A stretch of DNA of 64,000 nucleotides from Actinacidiphila epipremni (GTDB taxonomy: Bacteria > Actinomycetota > Actinomycetes > Streptomycetales > Streptomycetaceae), in the NCBI RefSeq assembly GCF_012034175.1, contig NZ_JAATEJ010000020.1:62001-126000 (forward strand). Direction: 5' to 3'. A program made the translations under genes and the position numbers. Under the pieces are notes generated by a model, which saw only the letters and a program-made list of their open reading frames with translations, did not search any database and was not told the origin of the DNA. This document shows, in pieces, positions 1 through 8,923 of this stretch (its first letter is position 1; each line of letters opens with the position of its first letter).

Positions 1-1586
1 GGCACGATGCCGATCTTCGCGACCTCGGCGTGCAGGTCGATCAGCCCCGCCTCGCGCGCCAGCACCGCCGCCGCGAACACGTCGTCCGAGCCCAGGCACA
101 TCGAGATGATGTACGACTCCACGACCTCGGGCCCGAACCGCTCGAACGCCTGGCTGATGGTGTGGAAGACGCCCAGCGTCTTCGCGCCCGCCTCGTCCAG
201 CGGCGCCGGCGTCGGCGCCAGCGGGCGGCGCGAGCGCAGCTCCTTGGCCAGCAGCTTGCGCCGGTAGTCGCGCGGCATGTCCGCGTACCGCCAGGACTCC
301 TCGCCGAGCCGGTCGAAGAGCTGGCCGAGCGCGTGGTGGTGGGCCTCGGCGTGCTCGCGTACGTCCATCGTCGCCAGCTGCAGGCCGAACGCCGACAGGG
401 TGCGGATCGTGCGGTCCATCCGCCCGTCGGCGATCAGGCCGCCGCGGTGGGCGCGCAGCGAGTCCTGGATGAGCTGCAGGTCCTCCAGCAGGCCCGCGGT
501 GCCCAGGTAGTCCCGGCCCGGCACGTGCGGGGTGCCGGCCGCCAGCCGCTCGCGGGTGTTGAGCAGCTTCTGCCGTACGCAGGTGGCCTTGAGCCGGTAG
601 GGCTCCTCGGCGTTGAGCCGCTTGTAGCGCGGGCTGATCTCGGGCAGTGCGACCAGGTCGGTGGCCAGCGAGTCCAGCAGCTCGTCGCTCGCGCCGGAGT
701 TGCGGATGGAGTTCGACAGCGCGCCGCGCAGGAAGTCCACCAGCTCCAGGGCGTCGCCGATGCCGTGCTCGTGCTGCAGGATCAGCACCTCCCACGTCAC
801 CTCCGGGGTGACGTTGGGGTTGCCGTCCCGGTCGCCGCCGATCCAGGTGCCGAACGTCAGCGGGCGGGTGCCCGAGGGCAGCGGCACCCCGACCCGCTCC
901 AGCTCCGCCGCCAGGTCCTCCAGCACGTCGCCGACCGCGCCGGCGTGCAGCTCGTCCAGGTAGTAGATGGCGTTGCGCGCCTCGTCCGCCGGCTCCGGGC
1001 GCACCACCCGCAGCTCGTCGGTCTGCCACAGCAGGTCGATGTTCTCCGCCAGCCGCAGGTCGGCGCGCCGCCGGTCGCCGCTGCCGTTGCCGTCCCCGTG
1101 GCCGTCCTCCAGCAGCTCGGCGATGCGGCGCAGCTTGTTCAGCACCGAGCGGCGGGCCGCCTCCGTGGGGTGCGCGGTGAACACCGGCCGCACGTTGAGG
1201 TTGCGCACCGTCTCGCGCACGTGCTCCGGGTCGCCGTCCTTGAGCAGGTCGGCGGTCTGCGCGAGCAGCCCGCCCTCGGCGGCGCGCTTGGAGCGCAGCT
1301 CACGGCCGCGGTGCACCTGCTCGGTGACGTTGGCCAGGTGGAAGTAGGTGGAGAACGCGCGGACCAGCTTGGCCGCGGTCTCCAGGTCGGTGCCGCCCAG
1401 CAGCGAGGCCGCGGCCTCGCCGTCGCTGCGGGTCAGGGCGCGGACCTTCTCGACGAGGTCGAGCAAATCCTGGCCCTCCTGGCGCACCAGGGTGCCGCCG
1501 AGCAGGTCTCCCAGGCGGCGGATGTCGGCACGGAGGGCGGAACTGCTGGCGGTACTGCTGTCCGGGGCGGTGTCGGCGCTGCTCAC
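1..1586 (-). CDS. ppc: Phosphoenolpyruvate carboxylase, N-terminal part (runs off left edge)
   Basis: This is the anaplerotic enzyme that carboxylates phosphoenolpyruvate to oxaloacetate in the cytoplasm. About 528 of the usual ~900 residues lie in the window and the C-terminus is cut off by the left edge. Visible family motifs are VFTAHPTEAARR around the catalytic histidine and FGTWIGGDRDGNPNVT. The start is the GTG at 1586, reading V-S-S-A-D-T, because AAGGAG lies about 8 bases upstream. The gene is transcribed away from the histidine kinase at 1943, and the 356-bp space between them must hold both promoters. Identification is certain. Confidence 0.96.
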   Translation of the reverse strand, partial: MSSADTAPDSSTASSSALRADIRRLGDLLGGTLVRQEGQDLLDLVEKVRALTRSDGEAAASLLGGTDLETAAKLVRAFSTYFHLANVTEQVHRGRELRSKRAAEGGLLAQTADLLKDGDPEHVRETVRNLNVRPVFTAHPTEAARRSVLNKLRRIAELLEDGHGDGNGSGDRRRADLRLAENIDLLWQTDELRVVRPEPADEARNAIYYLDELHAGAVGDVLEDLAAELERVGVPLPSGTRPLTFGTWIGGDRDGNPNVTPEVTWEVLILQHEHGIGDALELVDFLRGALSNSIRNSGASDELLDSLATDLVALPEISPRYKRLNAEEPYRLKATCVRQKLLNTRERLAAGTPHVPGRDYLGTAGLLEDLQLIQDSLRAHRGGLIADGRMDRTIRTLSAFGLQLATMDVREHAEAHHHALGQLFDRLGEESWRYADMPRDYRRKLLAKELRSRRPLAPTPAPLDEAGAKTLGVFHTISQAFERFGPEVVESYIISMCLGSDDVFAAAVLAREAGLIDLHAEVAKIGIV

Positions 1587-1942
1587 AGGTGCGGCTCCTT
1601 GTGCAGTGATGGGTGGACGGCGTACTCGCGGACCGCGCTGTCCGGCCGTTCCAGGATAGGTCGCGGGCCGCCCGGCGAGACGGCCAGCCCACCTGCCGGA
1701 CACGGCGCCGCCTGCGGCGACCTGGCGGCGACCTGGCGGTGGGCGGGTGGGCGGCCCGGCGGGGCCGGGCGGCGACCGGGGGGCAGTCGGCCGGCGGCCG
1801 GGCAGCGGTCGGGGGTCGGCCGGGTCGGGGTGGGCCGGCGGTCGGCGGTGCGGTGGCCGGCGGGCGGCCGGGCGGTGGCGCCGCGGTGTGCGGCCGGTAT
1901 GCGCCAGGTACGGGCCACCGGCTACCGCCTACGCTGGACGCC
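1587..1942. promoter_or_regulatory. Divergent ppc / histidine-kinase intergenic region
   Basis: No gene is visible in this 356-bp spacer. It is extremely G-rich on the + strand between about 1738 and 1890, including three closely spaced GGG runs at 1741-1751 followed by a GGGG run. The right end holds a -10-like TACGCT at 1930-1935, placed so that transcription would begin at the ATG of the kinase (1943). The left end holds the ppc ribosome-binding site. Confidence 0.5.
1930..1935 (+). promoter_or_regulatory. -10 box of a leaderless promoter (histidine kinase)
   Basis: TACGCT fits TAnnnT and ends 7 bases before the ATG at 1943, so the predicted transcript starts at the initiation codon. This is a positional inference. 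Confidence 0.45.
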
Positions 1943-3283
1943 ATGAGTACGACGGGGGCGCACGTACCGGACGACGGCGCCGGAGGAGGTGCGGCGAGCG
2001 GTCCCACGGCCGCCGCCGCGGCGCACCGCTCCGGCTGGTGGTGGTGGCCGAGGCGCCGGAGCCTGCTTCTCGACCTGCTGCTGGCCGCGGTCTCCGCGAT
2101 CGAGTGCGCCTTCGAGGGCGGCACCTTCGCCGACCGCATCGGCGTCCTGCCCGGCATCGGCGCGCTGCTCGGGGTGCTGGTCGGCTCGGTCCTCGTGCTG
2201 CGCCGCCGCTGGCCGGTCGCGGTGGTGCTGGTCGGCATAGCCATGACGCCGGCGCAGACCGGCTTCCTGCTCTCGCTCGTCGGCCTCTACACCCTGGCCG
2301 CCTCCGAGGTGCCGCGCCGGATCACCGCGGCGCTGGCCGGCATGAACGGCTTCGGCACGATGCTCGTGGCCGTCATCCAGTTCCAGGACAACCTCAAGGA
2401 CTCGCCCGACGGCAGCGGCCTGCGGATGCCGCTCACGCTCTTCGTCTCCGTCCTGATGGCCCTCGGCCTCACCGGCCCGCCGGTGCTGCTCGGTCTCTAC
2501 GTACGGGCCAGGCGGCGGCTGGTGGAGAGCCTGCGCGAGCGCGCGGACGGCCTGGAGCGCGAGCTCGAACTGCTCGCCGAGAAGGCCGCGGAGCGGGCCG
2601 AGCGGGCCCGGGCGGAGGAGCGCACCCGGATCGCCCGGGACATGCACGACGTCGTCGCGCACCGGGTGAGCCTCATGGTCGTGCACGCCGCCGCGCTCAA
2701 GGCGGTGGTCCTCAAGGACCCGGGCAAGGCGTCGGCGTCCGCGGAGATGCTGGGCGACCTCGGCCGCCAGGCCCTCACCGAACTGCGCCAGATGCTCGGC
2801 GTGCTCCGCACCTCCGAGGCTCCTGCCGCAGCTCCTTCCGCGGCTCCCGCCCCGGCGCCCGTCGCGCCCGCGCCCGAGCCCGAGGAGGAGGGGCCGACGC
2901 TGGCCCGGCTCGCCGCGCTGGTGGAGGAGTCGCAGGCCGCCGGGATGGGCGTCGAACTCACCGTCGAGGGTGCGCAGCGCCCGTGCGGGGCCCGCATCGA
3001 GGCGACCGTCTACCGCGTGGTCCAGGAAGCGCTGACCAACGTCCACAAGCACGCCGCCGGCGCGAAAGCCGTCGTCCGGCTGGCCTACCGCGAGGCCGAG
3101 GTCGCCGTCCTCATCACCAACGGCCCCTCCGACGGCACCCCCGTCGCCGCCCTCCCCAGCGGCGGCCACGGCCTGCTCGGCATGCGCGAACGCGTCACCT
3201 CCCACGGCGGCGGCTTCGCTGCCGGCCCCACCCCCGACGGCGGCTTCCGCGTCTCCGCCATGGTCCCCCTCACCCCCGCCTAA
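1943..3283 (+). CDS. Orphan NarL-family sensor histidine kinase
   Basis: This 446-residue membrane sensor kinase would autophosphorylate a histidine and pass the phosphate to a LuxR/NarL-type response regulator. After a polar N-terminus come about five hydrophobic segments (roughly residues 40-195) with no large extracytoplasmic domain. A short coiled linker follows, then the HisKA_3 dimerisation domain with ARDMHDVVAHR (phospho-acceptor H235). An Ala/Pro-rich insert precedes the HATPase domain, which has the N-box EALTNVHKHA (N366) and the G-box GGHGLLGMRERV. No response regulator lies next to it in the window, which is unusual for this family. The ATG at 1943 has no ribosome-binding site but lies 7 bases after TACGCT, so the mRNA is probably leaderless. 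The ligand is unknown. Confidence 0.9.
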   Translation: MSTTGAHVPDDGAGGGAASGPTAAAAAHRSGWWWWPRRRSLLLDLLLAAVSAIECAFEGGTFADRIGVLPGIGALLGVLVGSVLVLRRRWPVAVVLVGIAMTPAQTGFLLSLVGLYTLAASEVPRRITAALAGMNGFGTMLVAVIQFQDNLKDSPDGSGLRMPLTLFVSVLMALGLTGPPVLLGLYVRARRRLVESLRERADGLERELELLAEKAAERAERARAEERTRIARDMHDVVAHRVSLMVVHAAALKAVVLKDPGKASASAEMLGDLGRQALTELRQMLGVLRTSEAPAAAPSAAPAPAPVAPAPEPEEEGPTLARLAALVEESQAAGMGVELTVEGAQRPCGARIEATVYRVVQEALTNVHKHAAGAKAVVRLAYREAEVAVLITNGPSDGTPVAALPSGGHGLLGMRERVTSHGGGFAAGPTPDGGFRVSAMVPLTPA

Positions 3284-3442
3284 CCCTCCGGGGGTACGGA
3301 GCAGTCCCTCAGGAATGCGCTGGGGGGTACGGAGGAGTCCGCCAGGGGTGCGTGGGGGCACCCCCAGGCGAAGCGCTGGGGGAGAACGGAGCGCCCAGCC
3401 GGAACGGCGGGAAAGACAGCCACGTACGGCAAGGGGCACCCT

Positions 3443-4351
3443 CTACTCAGAGGCCGGGGGGCGCGGGTCGCGCCCGGTGAGGGAAGCCAACGCCGCGCGG
3501 ATATGCGCGAGGTGCAACCGAATCTCGTCCCGCCGCTCCTGATGCTCCAAGAGCACCCGCTCACTCTCCCTCCGCACCCTCTCCTCATGCTCTCGCGCCC
3601 GCGCCAACAGCGCATCGGCGCGCGCCCGCGCCTCCTCCTCCCTCGCCCGCAAAGCCCCCGCGGCAGCGGCCCGCTCGGACTGCGCGGCGCCCAACCGCCG
3701 CCCCGCATCGGCGAGCAACCCGGCGAGCCTGCCGTCGACGCCCTCCTCCCGCGCCGCCAGCTCCCGTTCCGCCGCGGCGGCCCGCTCCCGCCGGGACGCC
3801 TCCGCCTCCGCCGCGCCGCGCACCGCCTCCTCGCGCGCCGCCGCCAGCGAACGCTCGGCCTCCCCGCGCACCGCCGCCGCGTCCGCCCGCGCCTCGCCGA
3901 GAATCTCGGCCGCCCGCCCGCGCGCCTCGTCCAGCGTCCGCTCGGCCACCTCCTCCGCGGCGGCCAACCGCGCGGACGCCGCCGCCCGCGCCTCGTCCTG
4001 GAGCGTGCGCCGCGCGGTCTCCGCGGCGTCCCTCGCATACTGCGCCTCGACCTCGGCCCGTTCCCGTACGGCCGCGGCCTCCTCCTCGACCAGCCGCAGC
4101 AGCTCCCGCGCCCCGGCGCCCAGCGCCTCGAAGTCCTGCGGCGCGAGCGCGGCGACCTGCTCGCGCAACTGCGCGCACTCCGCCTCCATCTCGCCGGCCA
4201 GCACGGTCAGCCGCGTCGCCCGCTCCCACGCGGCGTCACGGTCCTCGGACAGCTCCTCCAGGAAACGGTCGACCTGCTCCGGGCGGTAACCGAGTCCGAG
4301 GCCGCGCACCCGGCCGAAGCCCGGTGCCGATGCGGTCGTGTCGCTGCTCAT
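3443..4351 (-). CDS. DivIVA/FilP-like coiled-coil protein (often annotated 'cellulose-binding')
   Basis: This is a 302-residue, Ala/Glu/Arg-rich protein. Residues ~10-45 (GLGYRPEQVDRFLEEL) resemble the DivIVA N-terminal membrane-targeting and dimerisation region. The rest is a nearly continuous heptad coiled coil to residue ~285. Streptomyces has several such proteins (DivIVA, Scy, FilP) that organise polar growth, and FilP-like members are often called cellulose-binding. A structural role at hyphal tips or septa is therefore inferred from architecture only. It converges with the kinase gene, and the 159-bp spacer contains G-rich direct repeats of GGGGGTACGGAG. An AAGGGG ribosome-binding site precedes the ATG at 4351. 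Confidence 0.75.
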   Translation of the reverse strand: MSSDTTASAPGFGRVRGLGLGYRPEQVDRFLEELSEDRDAAWERATRLTVLAGEMEAECAQLREQVAALAPQDFEALGAGARELLRLVEEEAAAVRERAEVEAQYARDAAETARRTLQDEARAAASARLAAAEEVAERTLDEARGRAAEILGEARADAAAVRGEAERSLAAAREEAVRGAAEAEASRRERAAAAERELAAREEGVDGRLAGLLADAGRRLGAAQSERAAAAGALRAREEEARARADALLARAREHEERVRRESERVLLEHQERRDEIRLHLAHIRAALASLTGRDPRPPASE

Positions 4352-4578
4352 GCGTCTGCCCCTTCACCGCCGGCGTTCCCTGTGCCGCTGCCGTACCGTC
4401 CTCACTTCACATGTATGACGTATGTCCGAATTGTACGAGGAGCGACACTCCGACCACCCGCTCATCCGGACACCCGCTTACCCACTTACCCGACTACCCG
4501 GAAAACGACCGGGGGCCGGCAGAAGAGCGCGAACCCTTCCACCGGCCCCCGGCCGCACGCCGGCCGACGCGCCCGCCG

Positions 4579-7500
4579 CTACAGCAGCCCGTCCCACATC
4601 TGCTCGATCAGCACCGACCACCAGTTGTCCGGCGAGGCGATCGCCGCCGGGTCCTGCGCGGCGAGCTGCGCCTGGAAGTCCACCGTCCAGTGCCCCGCCT
4701 GCTCGGGCGTGAGCCCGATACGCAGCCGCCACATCCGCCCGAGCAGCGCCATGCAGCGGGCGAACTCCGGCAGGCTGGAGTTCACGAACTGCGGTACCGC
4801 CGGCGGCGAACCGACCGGCCCGCCCTCCAGCGGCAGCGCCACGATGTGCGCGGTGCCGTACTGCACGCACAGCTGGCGCCCGAAGTCGTTCCCCATCACC
4901 AGGTACGAGCCCGCGTCCGCGGACGGCTGCACGCCCCGGGACGCCGCCAGCTCCGCGAGCGTCGGCACCGGCTGGCCCGGCTGGGCCTGCGCCCAGAAGA
5001 ACGGCCCGAAGTCCACCGGCAGCCCCGCCCACACCAGCGTCTGCGCCACGATGTCCGGCACGCCCTGCCGGGAGACCGCCCGCTGGTCAAAGCGGAAGAC
5101 ACCCTGCGGCCCGAACGCGCCCGCCAGCTCCTGGCCTATGACGTCCAGGCCGACCGGCGGCACCCGCAGCACCGTGTGCGGGTCCGGCATCGGCACCCGC
5201 TGCGGCTGCGGACGGGCCGGCGCGCCCGCCACCTGGTGCAGCTCGCCCTGATGCGTCAGCAGATGCTGCACGCCCTGCCGCCGGCTCGCGTGGTCCCGGC
5301 CGTAGGGAGCGGTGTGGCTGATCCGCACCTGCGGCCAGCTCTCCCGGATCATCCGGGTGCAGTAACCGCCGGGCAGGTCGCAGGACTCCAGTTCGGTGTG
5401 CAGCTCCAGCACCTGCTCGGCCGGCACGCCGGAGGCCCGCAGCTCGTGCAGTATCTGCCACTCCGGGTGCGGCGTACCCGGCGCCGACCGCCGGATCATC
5501 TGCTGCTCACTGCCGTCCGGACCGCGGTAGCGCAGCACCGCCATATAGCCGGGCCCCACCGTCGGCACCCCGCCCGCCGGCTGCGGATACCCGTACCCCG
5601 GCGGCGGCGCCCCCACCCCCGCGGCAAACGGCGCCGGCGGCGGCGTGCCCCCCACCCCGGGCCCACCGACAGCGGGTCCGGCGAGCATGGTCGCGGCGTA
5701 GTGCGGGTCGTTGCTGTTGGGCGGCGGCGTCCCCTGCCCGCCCGCGAACGGTCCGGGCGGCGGGGCCCCTTGCCCTCCGGCGAACGGCGGCGGTGTGCCC
5801 TGCCCCGCGGCCGGCGGGGGAGTCCCCTGCCCACCCGCATACGGCGGTGGAGGCGGCGGTCCGCCCGCGGCCCCGGCGAACGGCGCCGGCGGCGGCGTGC
5901 CCCCCACCCCGGGCCCACCGACAGCGGGTCCGGCGAGCATGGTGGCCGCGTAGTGCGGGTCGTTGCTGTTGGGCGGCGGCGTTCCCTGCCCGCCCGCGAA
6001 CGGTCCGGGCGGCGGCGTCCCTTGCCCTGCGGCGAACGGCGGCGGTGTGCCCTGCCCCGCGGCCGGCGGGGGAGTCCCCTGCCCACCTGCGTACGGCGGT
6101 GGAGGCGGCGGTGTGCCCTGTCCGGCGGCCGGCGGGGGCGTGCTCTGGCCACCCGCGTACGGCGGCGGTGGCGGCGGTCCGCCCGCGGCTCCGGCAAATG
6201 GTGCGGGCGGCGGTGTGCCTCCCGCCCCGGGCCCACCGACGGCGGGTCCGGCGAGCATGGTCGCGGCGTAGTGCGGGTCATTGCTCGCGGGCGGCGGCGT
6301 CCCCTGGCCCGCGAACGGTCCGGGCGGCGGCGTCCCTTGACCCCCGGCGAACGGCGTCCCCGGCCCCCCGGCGTACGGGGGCGGCGTCCCCTGCCCGGCG
6401 CCCGCGGCCGGCGCCTGCCCTCCGGCGGCCGGCGGCGGTGTGCCCTGGCCGCCCGCGTACGGCGGTGGTGGCGGCGGTCCGCCCGCAGCGCCGGCGAAGG
6501 GCGCCGGCGGGGTGCCACCTGCGGCGGGGACGAGCGGGACGTTGCCGCGGACGGCCTTCGCCGTCTCCATCGCCGCGATGTCCGCGGCCCCGGCTCCGGC
6601 TCCGGCCCCGGGTCCGCCCGCGAGGGCGGGCGGCGGGGGGAGCGGTACCGGGGGGCCGTCCGGCGCGGGGTAGGGGGAGCCGCCCATGGTGTGCGGAACC
6701 CCGCCGGCGACCGGCGGCGGAGTCGGCGGACCGGACTGCTCCGGGGGCGCGATCATCGTCGGGGGCAGCCCGCTGCCGGCGGGCAGCAGCTTGGTCTTCG
6801 CCTCCGAGGCGTCCGGCGCCGGCGGCTCCTCCGGCAGGTCCGCCCCGCTGATCGGCGGCGCGAAGACCGTCGCCGGCACCGGCACCGACTGGCCCTCGCC
6901 GGTGTCGCTGACCGTCTTGCCCGCCCAACTGCCGCCGTCCTGCGGCTCCTGGGGCTCCTGCGGTTCCTGCGGCCGGTCCTGCGCGGGCACCGCGGGCCGC
7001 CGGACGTAGTCGACACCGGCCGCGCCGTCCTGCGGCTCCGCGTCGGCGACCTCCTGCGCGCCGGCGGCAGCCGGGGCGGCGTCCTGCTCCTCGGCGGCCG
7101 GACGCCGTACGTAGTCGATCCGGCCCGAGGACTCCGACGCCCCCGCCGACGCCCTTCCTGGCTCCGGCTCCGCATCGGCCTCTGCCGCCGCGGGCTGCGC
7201 GGCCCCCGACGCCGGACCGGACCCGTCAGCCGGCGCGTCCTGCGCCGCCCGCTCCCCGCCCGGCGACGAGGACGCCGTGGACGACGAGGACGAGGACCGC
7301 CGGTCCGGGATGCCCATCCGGTCCGCCGCCTCCTGCAACCACTCCGGCGGGCTCAGCAGGAACGACGTCGCCTCCAGGTCCAGGCGCTGCGGCGGTTCCG
7401 GCGCGACGTCCTGCGGCACGGCTCCGTACTCCTCCTCGTAACGGCGGATCAGCTCGCCGACGGGCAGCGCCGGCCACAGCGTGGCCTCACCGCTGTCCCG

Positions 7501-7680
7501 GGCGATGACCACGCGCATGCCGGCGTCCTCGTCCGCGTTGGGCGCGTCCTCGCGCGGCTCCGACCAGACGACGAAGCCGAGGTCGAACTCCCGGACCCGG
7601 ATCTCGCGGTGCTGGTACGGCGGCACGTCGCCGTTGATCCAGCGCTCGGCGCGCTCCTGTGCCTGAGCGAAAGTCACCAT
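4579..7680 (-). CDS. Imm35-like / proline-rich / XOO_2897-type deaminase / SUKH-4 fusion protein
   Basis: This 1033-residue cytoplasmic protein (no signal peptide or membrane segment) has four parts. Residues 1-90 resemble an Imm35/YrhB immunity domain, with ERAERWINGDV at the start and TLWPALPVGELIRRYEEEYG at the end. Residues ~100-700 are low-complexity Pro/Gly/Gln repeats. Residues ~715-840 resemble a polymorphic-toxin nucleotide or nucleic-acid deaminase: HPE (H738, E740) and CDLPGGYC (C767, C774) give the zinc-ligand and proton-shuttle pattern HxE...C...C. Residues ~850-1033 look like a SUKH-4 immunity domain ending in DNWWSVLIEQMW. A candidate toxin is thus built into the same chain as one or two immunity folds. 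The start at 7680 has GGAGGGG upstream, inside the end of gene 7688-8701, so the two form an operon with a 7-bp gap. The substrate and any toxicity are unknown. Confidence 0.7.
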   Translation of the reverse strand: MVTFAQAQERAERWINGDVPPYQHREIRVREFDLGFVVWSEPREDAPNADEDAGMRVVIARDSGEATLWPALPVGELIRRYEEEYGAVPQDVAPEPPQRLDLEATSFLLSPPEWLQEAADRMGIPDRRSSSSSSTASSSPGGERAAQDAPADGSGPASGAAQPAAAEADAEPEPGRASAGASESSGRIDYVRRPAAEEQDAAPAAAGAQEVADAEPQDGAAGVDYVRRPAVPAQDRPQEPQEPQEPQDGGSWAGKTVSDTGEGQSVPVPATVFAPPISGADLPEEPPAPDASEAKTKLLPAGSGLPPTMIAPPEQSGPPTPPPVAGGVPHTMGGSPYPAPDGPPVPLPPPPALAGGPGAGAGAGAADIAAMETAKAVRGNVPLVPAAGGTPPAPFAGAAGGPPPPPPYAGGQGTPPPAAGGQAPAAGAGQGTPPPYAGGPGTPFAGGQGTPPPGPFAGQGTPPPASNDPHYAATMLAGPAVGGPGAGGTPPPAPFAGAAGGPPPPPPYAGGQSTPPPAAGQGTPPPPPPYAGGQGTPPPAAGQGTPPPFAAGQGTPPPGPFAGGQGTPPPNSNDPHYAATMLAGPAVGGPGVGGTPPPAPFAGAAGGPPPPPPYAGGQGTPPPAAGQGTPPPFAGGQGAPPPGPFAGGQGTPPPNSNDPHYAATMLAGPAVGGPGVGGTPPPAPFAAGVGAPPPGYGYPQPAGGVPTVGPGYMAVLRYRGPDGSEQQMIRRSAPGTPHPEWQILHELRASGVPAEQVLELHTELESCDLPGGYCTRMIRESWPQVRISHTAPYGRDHASRRQGVQHLLTHQGELHQVAGAPARPQPQRVPMPDPHTVLRVPPVGLDVIGQELAGAFGPQGVFRFDQRAVSRQGVPDIVAQTLVWAGLPVDFGPFFWAQAQPGQPVPTLAELAASRGVQPSADAGSYLVMGNDFGRQLCVQYGTAHIVALPLEGGPVGSPPAVPQFVNSSLPEFARCMALLGRMWRLRIGLTPEQAGHWTVDFQAQLAAQDPAAIASPDNWWSVLIEQMWDGLL
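5629..6520 (-). repeat. In-frame tandem repeats encoding a Pro/Gly-rich linker
   Basis: Two levels of direct repeat are seen. The large unit is about 252 bp (84 codons), with copies beginning near 5629, 5881 and 6196; the last spacing is about 315 bp because it contains one extra small unit. Each large unit carries the conserved peptide NDPHYAATMLAGPAVGGPG. The small units encode YAGGQGTPPP and AAGQGTPPP. All length changes are multiples of three, so the reading frame is kept, as expected for a flexible linker evolving by slippage or unequal recombination. Copy number may vary between strains and may also be mis-assembled from short reads. Confidence 0.85.
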
Positions 7681-7687
7681 CGCCGGC

Positions 7688-8701
7688 TCACCCCTCCACC
7701 GCGACGGCGGTGGCGAAACCGCCGTCCACCATCAGATTGGCCACCGTCTCCAGCTCCGGCGGGTTGCCCGCGAGCCGCAGCAGGAAGGCGTCGACCGACT
7801 CGCCGCAGGGCAGCAGCAGTTCGGCGACCCGGTCGGCGGGGCTGTCCCAGCGGTCGCCGTCGCGCACGTCGTCGTACGCGCAGAACCACACCGAGCCGGT
7901 CGCCTCGCCCTTCACCTTCACCGCGAGCAGGCCGCCCTGGACGTAGCCGATCGCCAGGTAGTCCTTGGTCAGGTGGTCGCGAAGGCACTTGTTGACGTAG
8001 ACGAGGTCGTTGACCGCGGCGGCGTCGCGCACCGTGAAGAACGGCTGGTCCAGCAGCAGGCCCAGCTCCTGGTCGAGCGCCACCCCGCGCGGCGCGCAGC
8101 CGCCCGCCGCCTTCAGGAAGGCGCGGTAGGAGCCGGGCAGCCGGTAGCCCAGCTCCTCCTCGACGTCCCGGACCTGGGCCTCGGTCACCGCGACGGCGTC
8201 GATGGGCAGCTCGAAGTGCACCGGCCGGGTCTCCTGCAACGGGCGCGTGCCGTGCTTGGCGTGGTCGGCGACCGAGCCCGCGAGCCCGCCGTGGTGCCGC
8301 AGCAGCGCCTTGACCTCGGCGGGCACCAGCTCCATGCGGCGGCTGCCTGCCACGTGATGCCACGTCCAGCCGTGCGGCGTCGCCACCGGCGGCAGGCTGG
8401 CCCACAGCTCATGGCCGGCGGCGTGCAGCGCGGCGTTCGCCGAGACGTAGTCGGTGAGCCGCAACTCGTCGATGCCGAAGCCCTCCGGCGGCTCGGCGAT
8501 CTCCGCGGCGGCCCGCGCGTACGGCGAGAAGTCCGGGCGGCCCTCCGCGTCGATCCACACGCCCTGCGGGTGCTTGGCCGCCCGCACCGGGTCGGGGAAG
8601 TGCACGACCTGCCCGGCATAGGCCACGTTGGGCGGCGCGTCCCCTGCTCCCGCTCCGGAGCCGGGTGGCGCTGCCCCCAGCCCTTGCCGACCTGTCGTCA
8701 T
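7688..8701 (-). CDS. WHH-type HNH/EndoVII nuclease domain fused to SUKH-1 (SMI1/KNR4) domain
   Basis: This is a 337-residue cytoplasmic protein. Residues ~25-165 resemble the HNH/EndoVII toxin nuclease with the WHH signature: GWTWHHVAGSRRMELVP (W114, H115, H116) followed by HHGGLAGSVADHAKHG. Residues ~175-330 form an SMI1/KNR4 (SUKH-1) domain with the typical YRLPGSYRAFLKAAGG. SUKH domains neutralise polymorphic nuclease toxins, so this chain appears to carry a nuclease and its own inhibitor. No export signal is present. The ATG at 8701 follows AGGGGG. It is the first gene of a probable two-gene operon with the deaminase-SUKH-4 gene, whose ribosome-binding site lies in this gene's last codons. 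An extended TTATCCACA box lies about 84 bp upstream. Activity is not established. Confidence 0.72.
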   Translation of the reverse strand: MTTGRQGLGAAPPGSGAGAGDAPPNVAYAGQVVHFPDPVRAAKHPQGVWIDAEGRPDFSPYARAAAEIAEPPEGFGIDELRLTDYVSANAALHAAGHELWASLPPVATPHGWTWHHVAGSRRMELVPAEVKALLRHHGGLAGSVADHAKHGTRPLQETRPVHFELPIDAVAVTEAQVRDVEEELGYRLPGSYRAFLKAAGGCAPRGVALDQELGLLLDQPFFTVRDAAAVNDLVYVNKCLRDHLTKDYLAIGYVQGGLLAVKVKGEATGSVWFCAYDDVRDGDRWDSPADRVAELLLPCGESVDAFLLRLAGNPPELETVANLMVDGGFATAVAVEG

Positions 8702-8784
8702 GACTGCTGCCCCCTGATGCGTACCGGCTGATGACGACAGCCTAGGGCCTCAGGCACCTGCGCCGAGCTGGCAGTCGCGCTGCT

Positions 8785-8793
8785 TGTGGATAA
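8785..8793 (-). promoter_or_regulatory. DnaA-box-like TTATCCACA
   Basis: On the minus strand this reads GTTATCCACA, a perfect 9-mer of the E. coli-type DnaA box. It lies upstream of the WHH-SUKH gene. Identical 10-mers occur at 25354 and 58207, all between genes. Confidence 0.45.
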
Positions 8794-8923
8794 CTCCGCG
8801 CCGCCCGCCCCGAAGCCCCCGCACCCCCGACCTCCAGCCGCCCGCCAACCGCCCCCCGGCAGACGCTCAACCGGCCGCTCAACCGCCCTTCGGCCGCCGC
8901 CCAACCGGCCGTTCAACCGCCCC

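Noticed and set aside
30..1946. Long + strand open frame over the ppc gene
   Set aside because: It is an Arg/Val/Gln-rich shadow of ppc; the minus-strand frame has all PEP carboxylase motifs.
5629..6520. Possible CRISPR or satellite array
   Set aside because: Repeats are contiguous, in frame and coding, without spacers of constant length.
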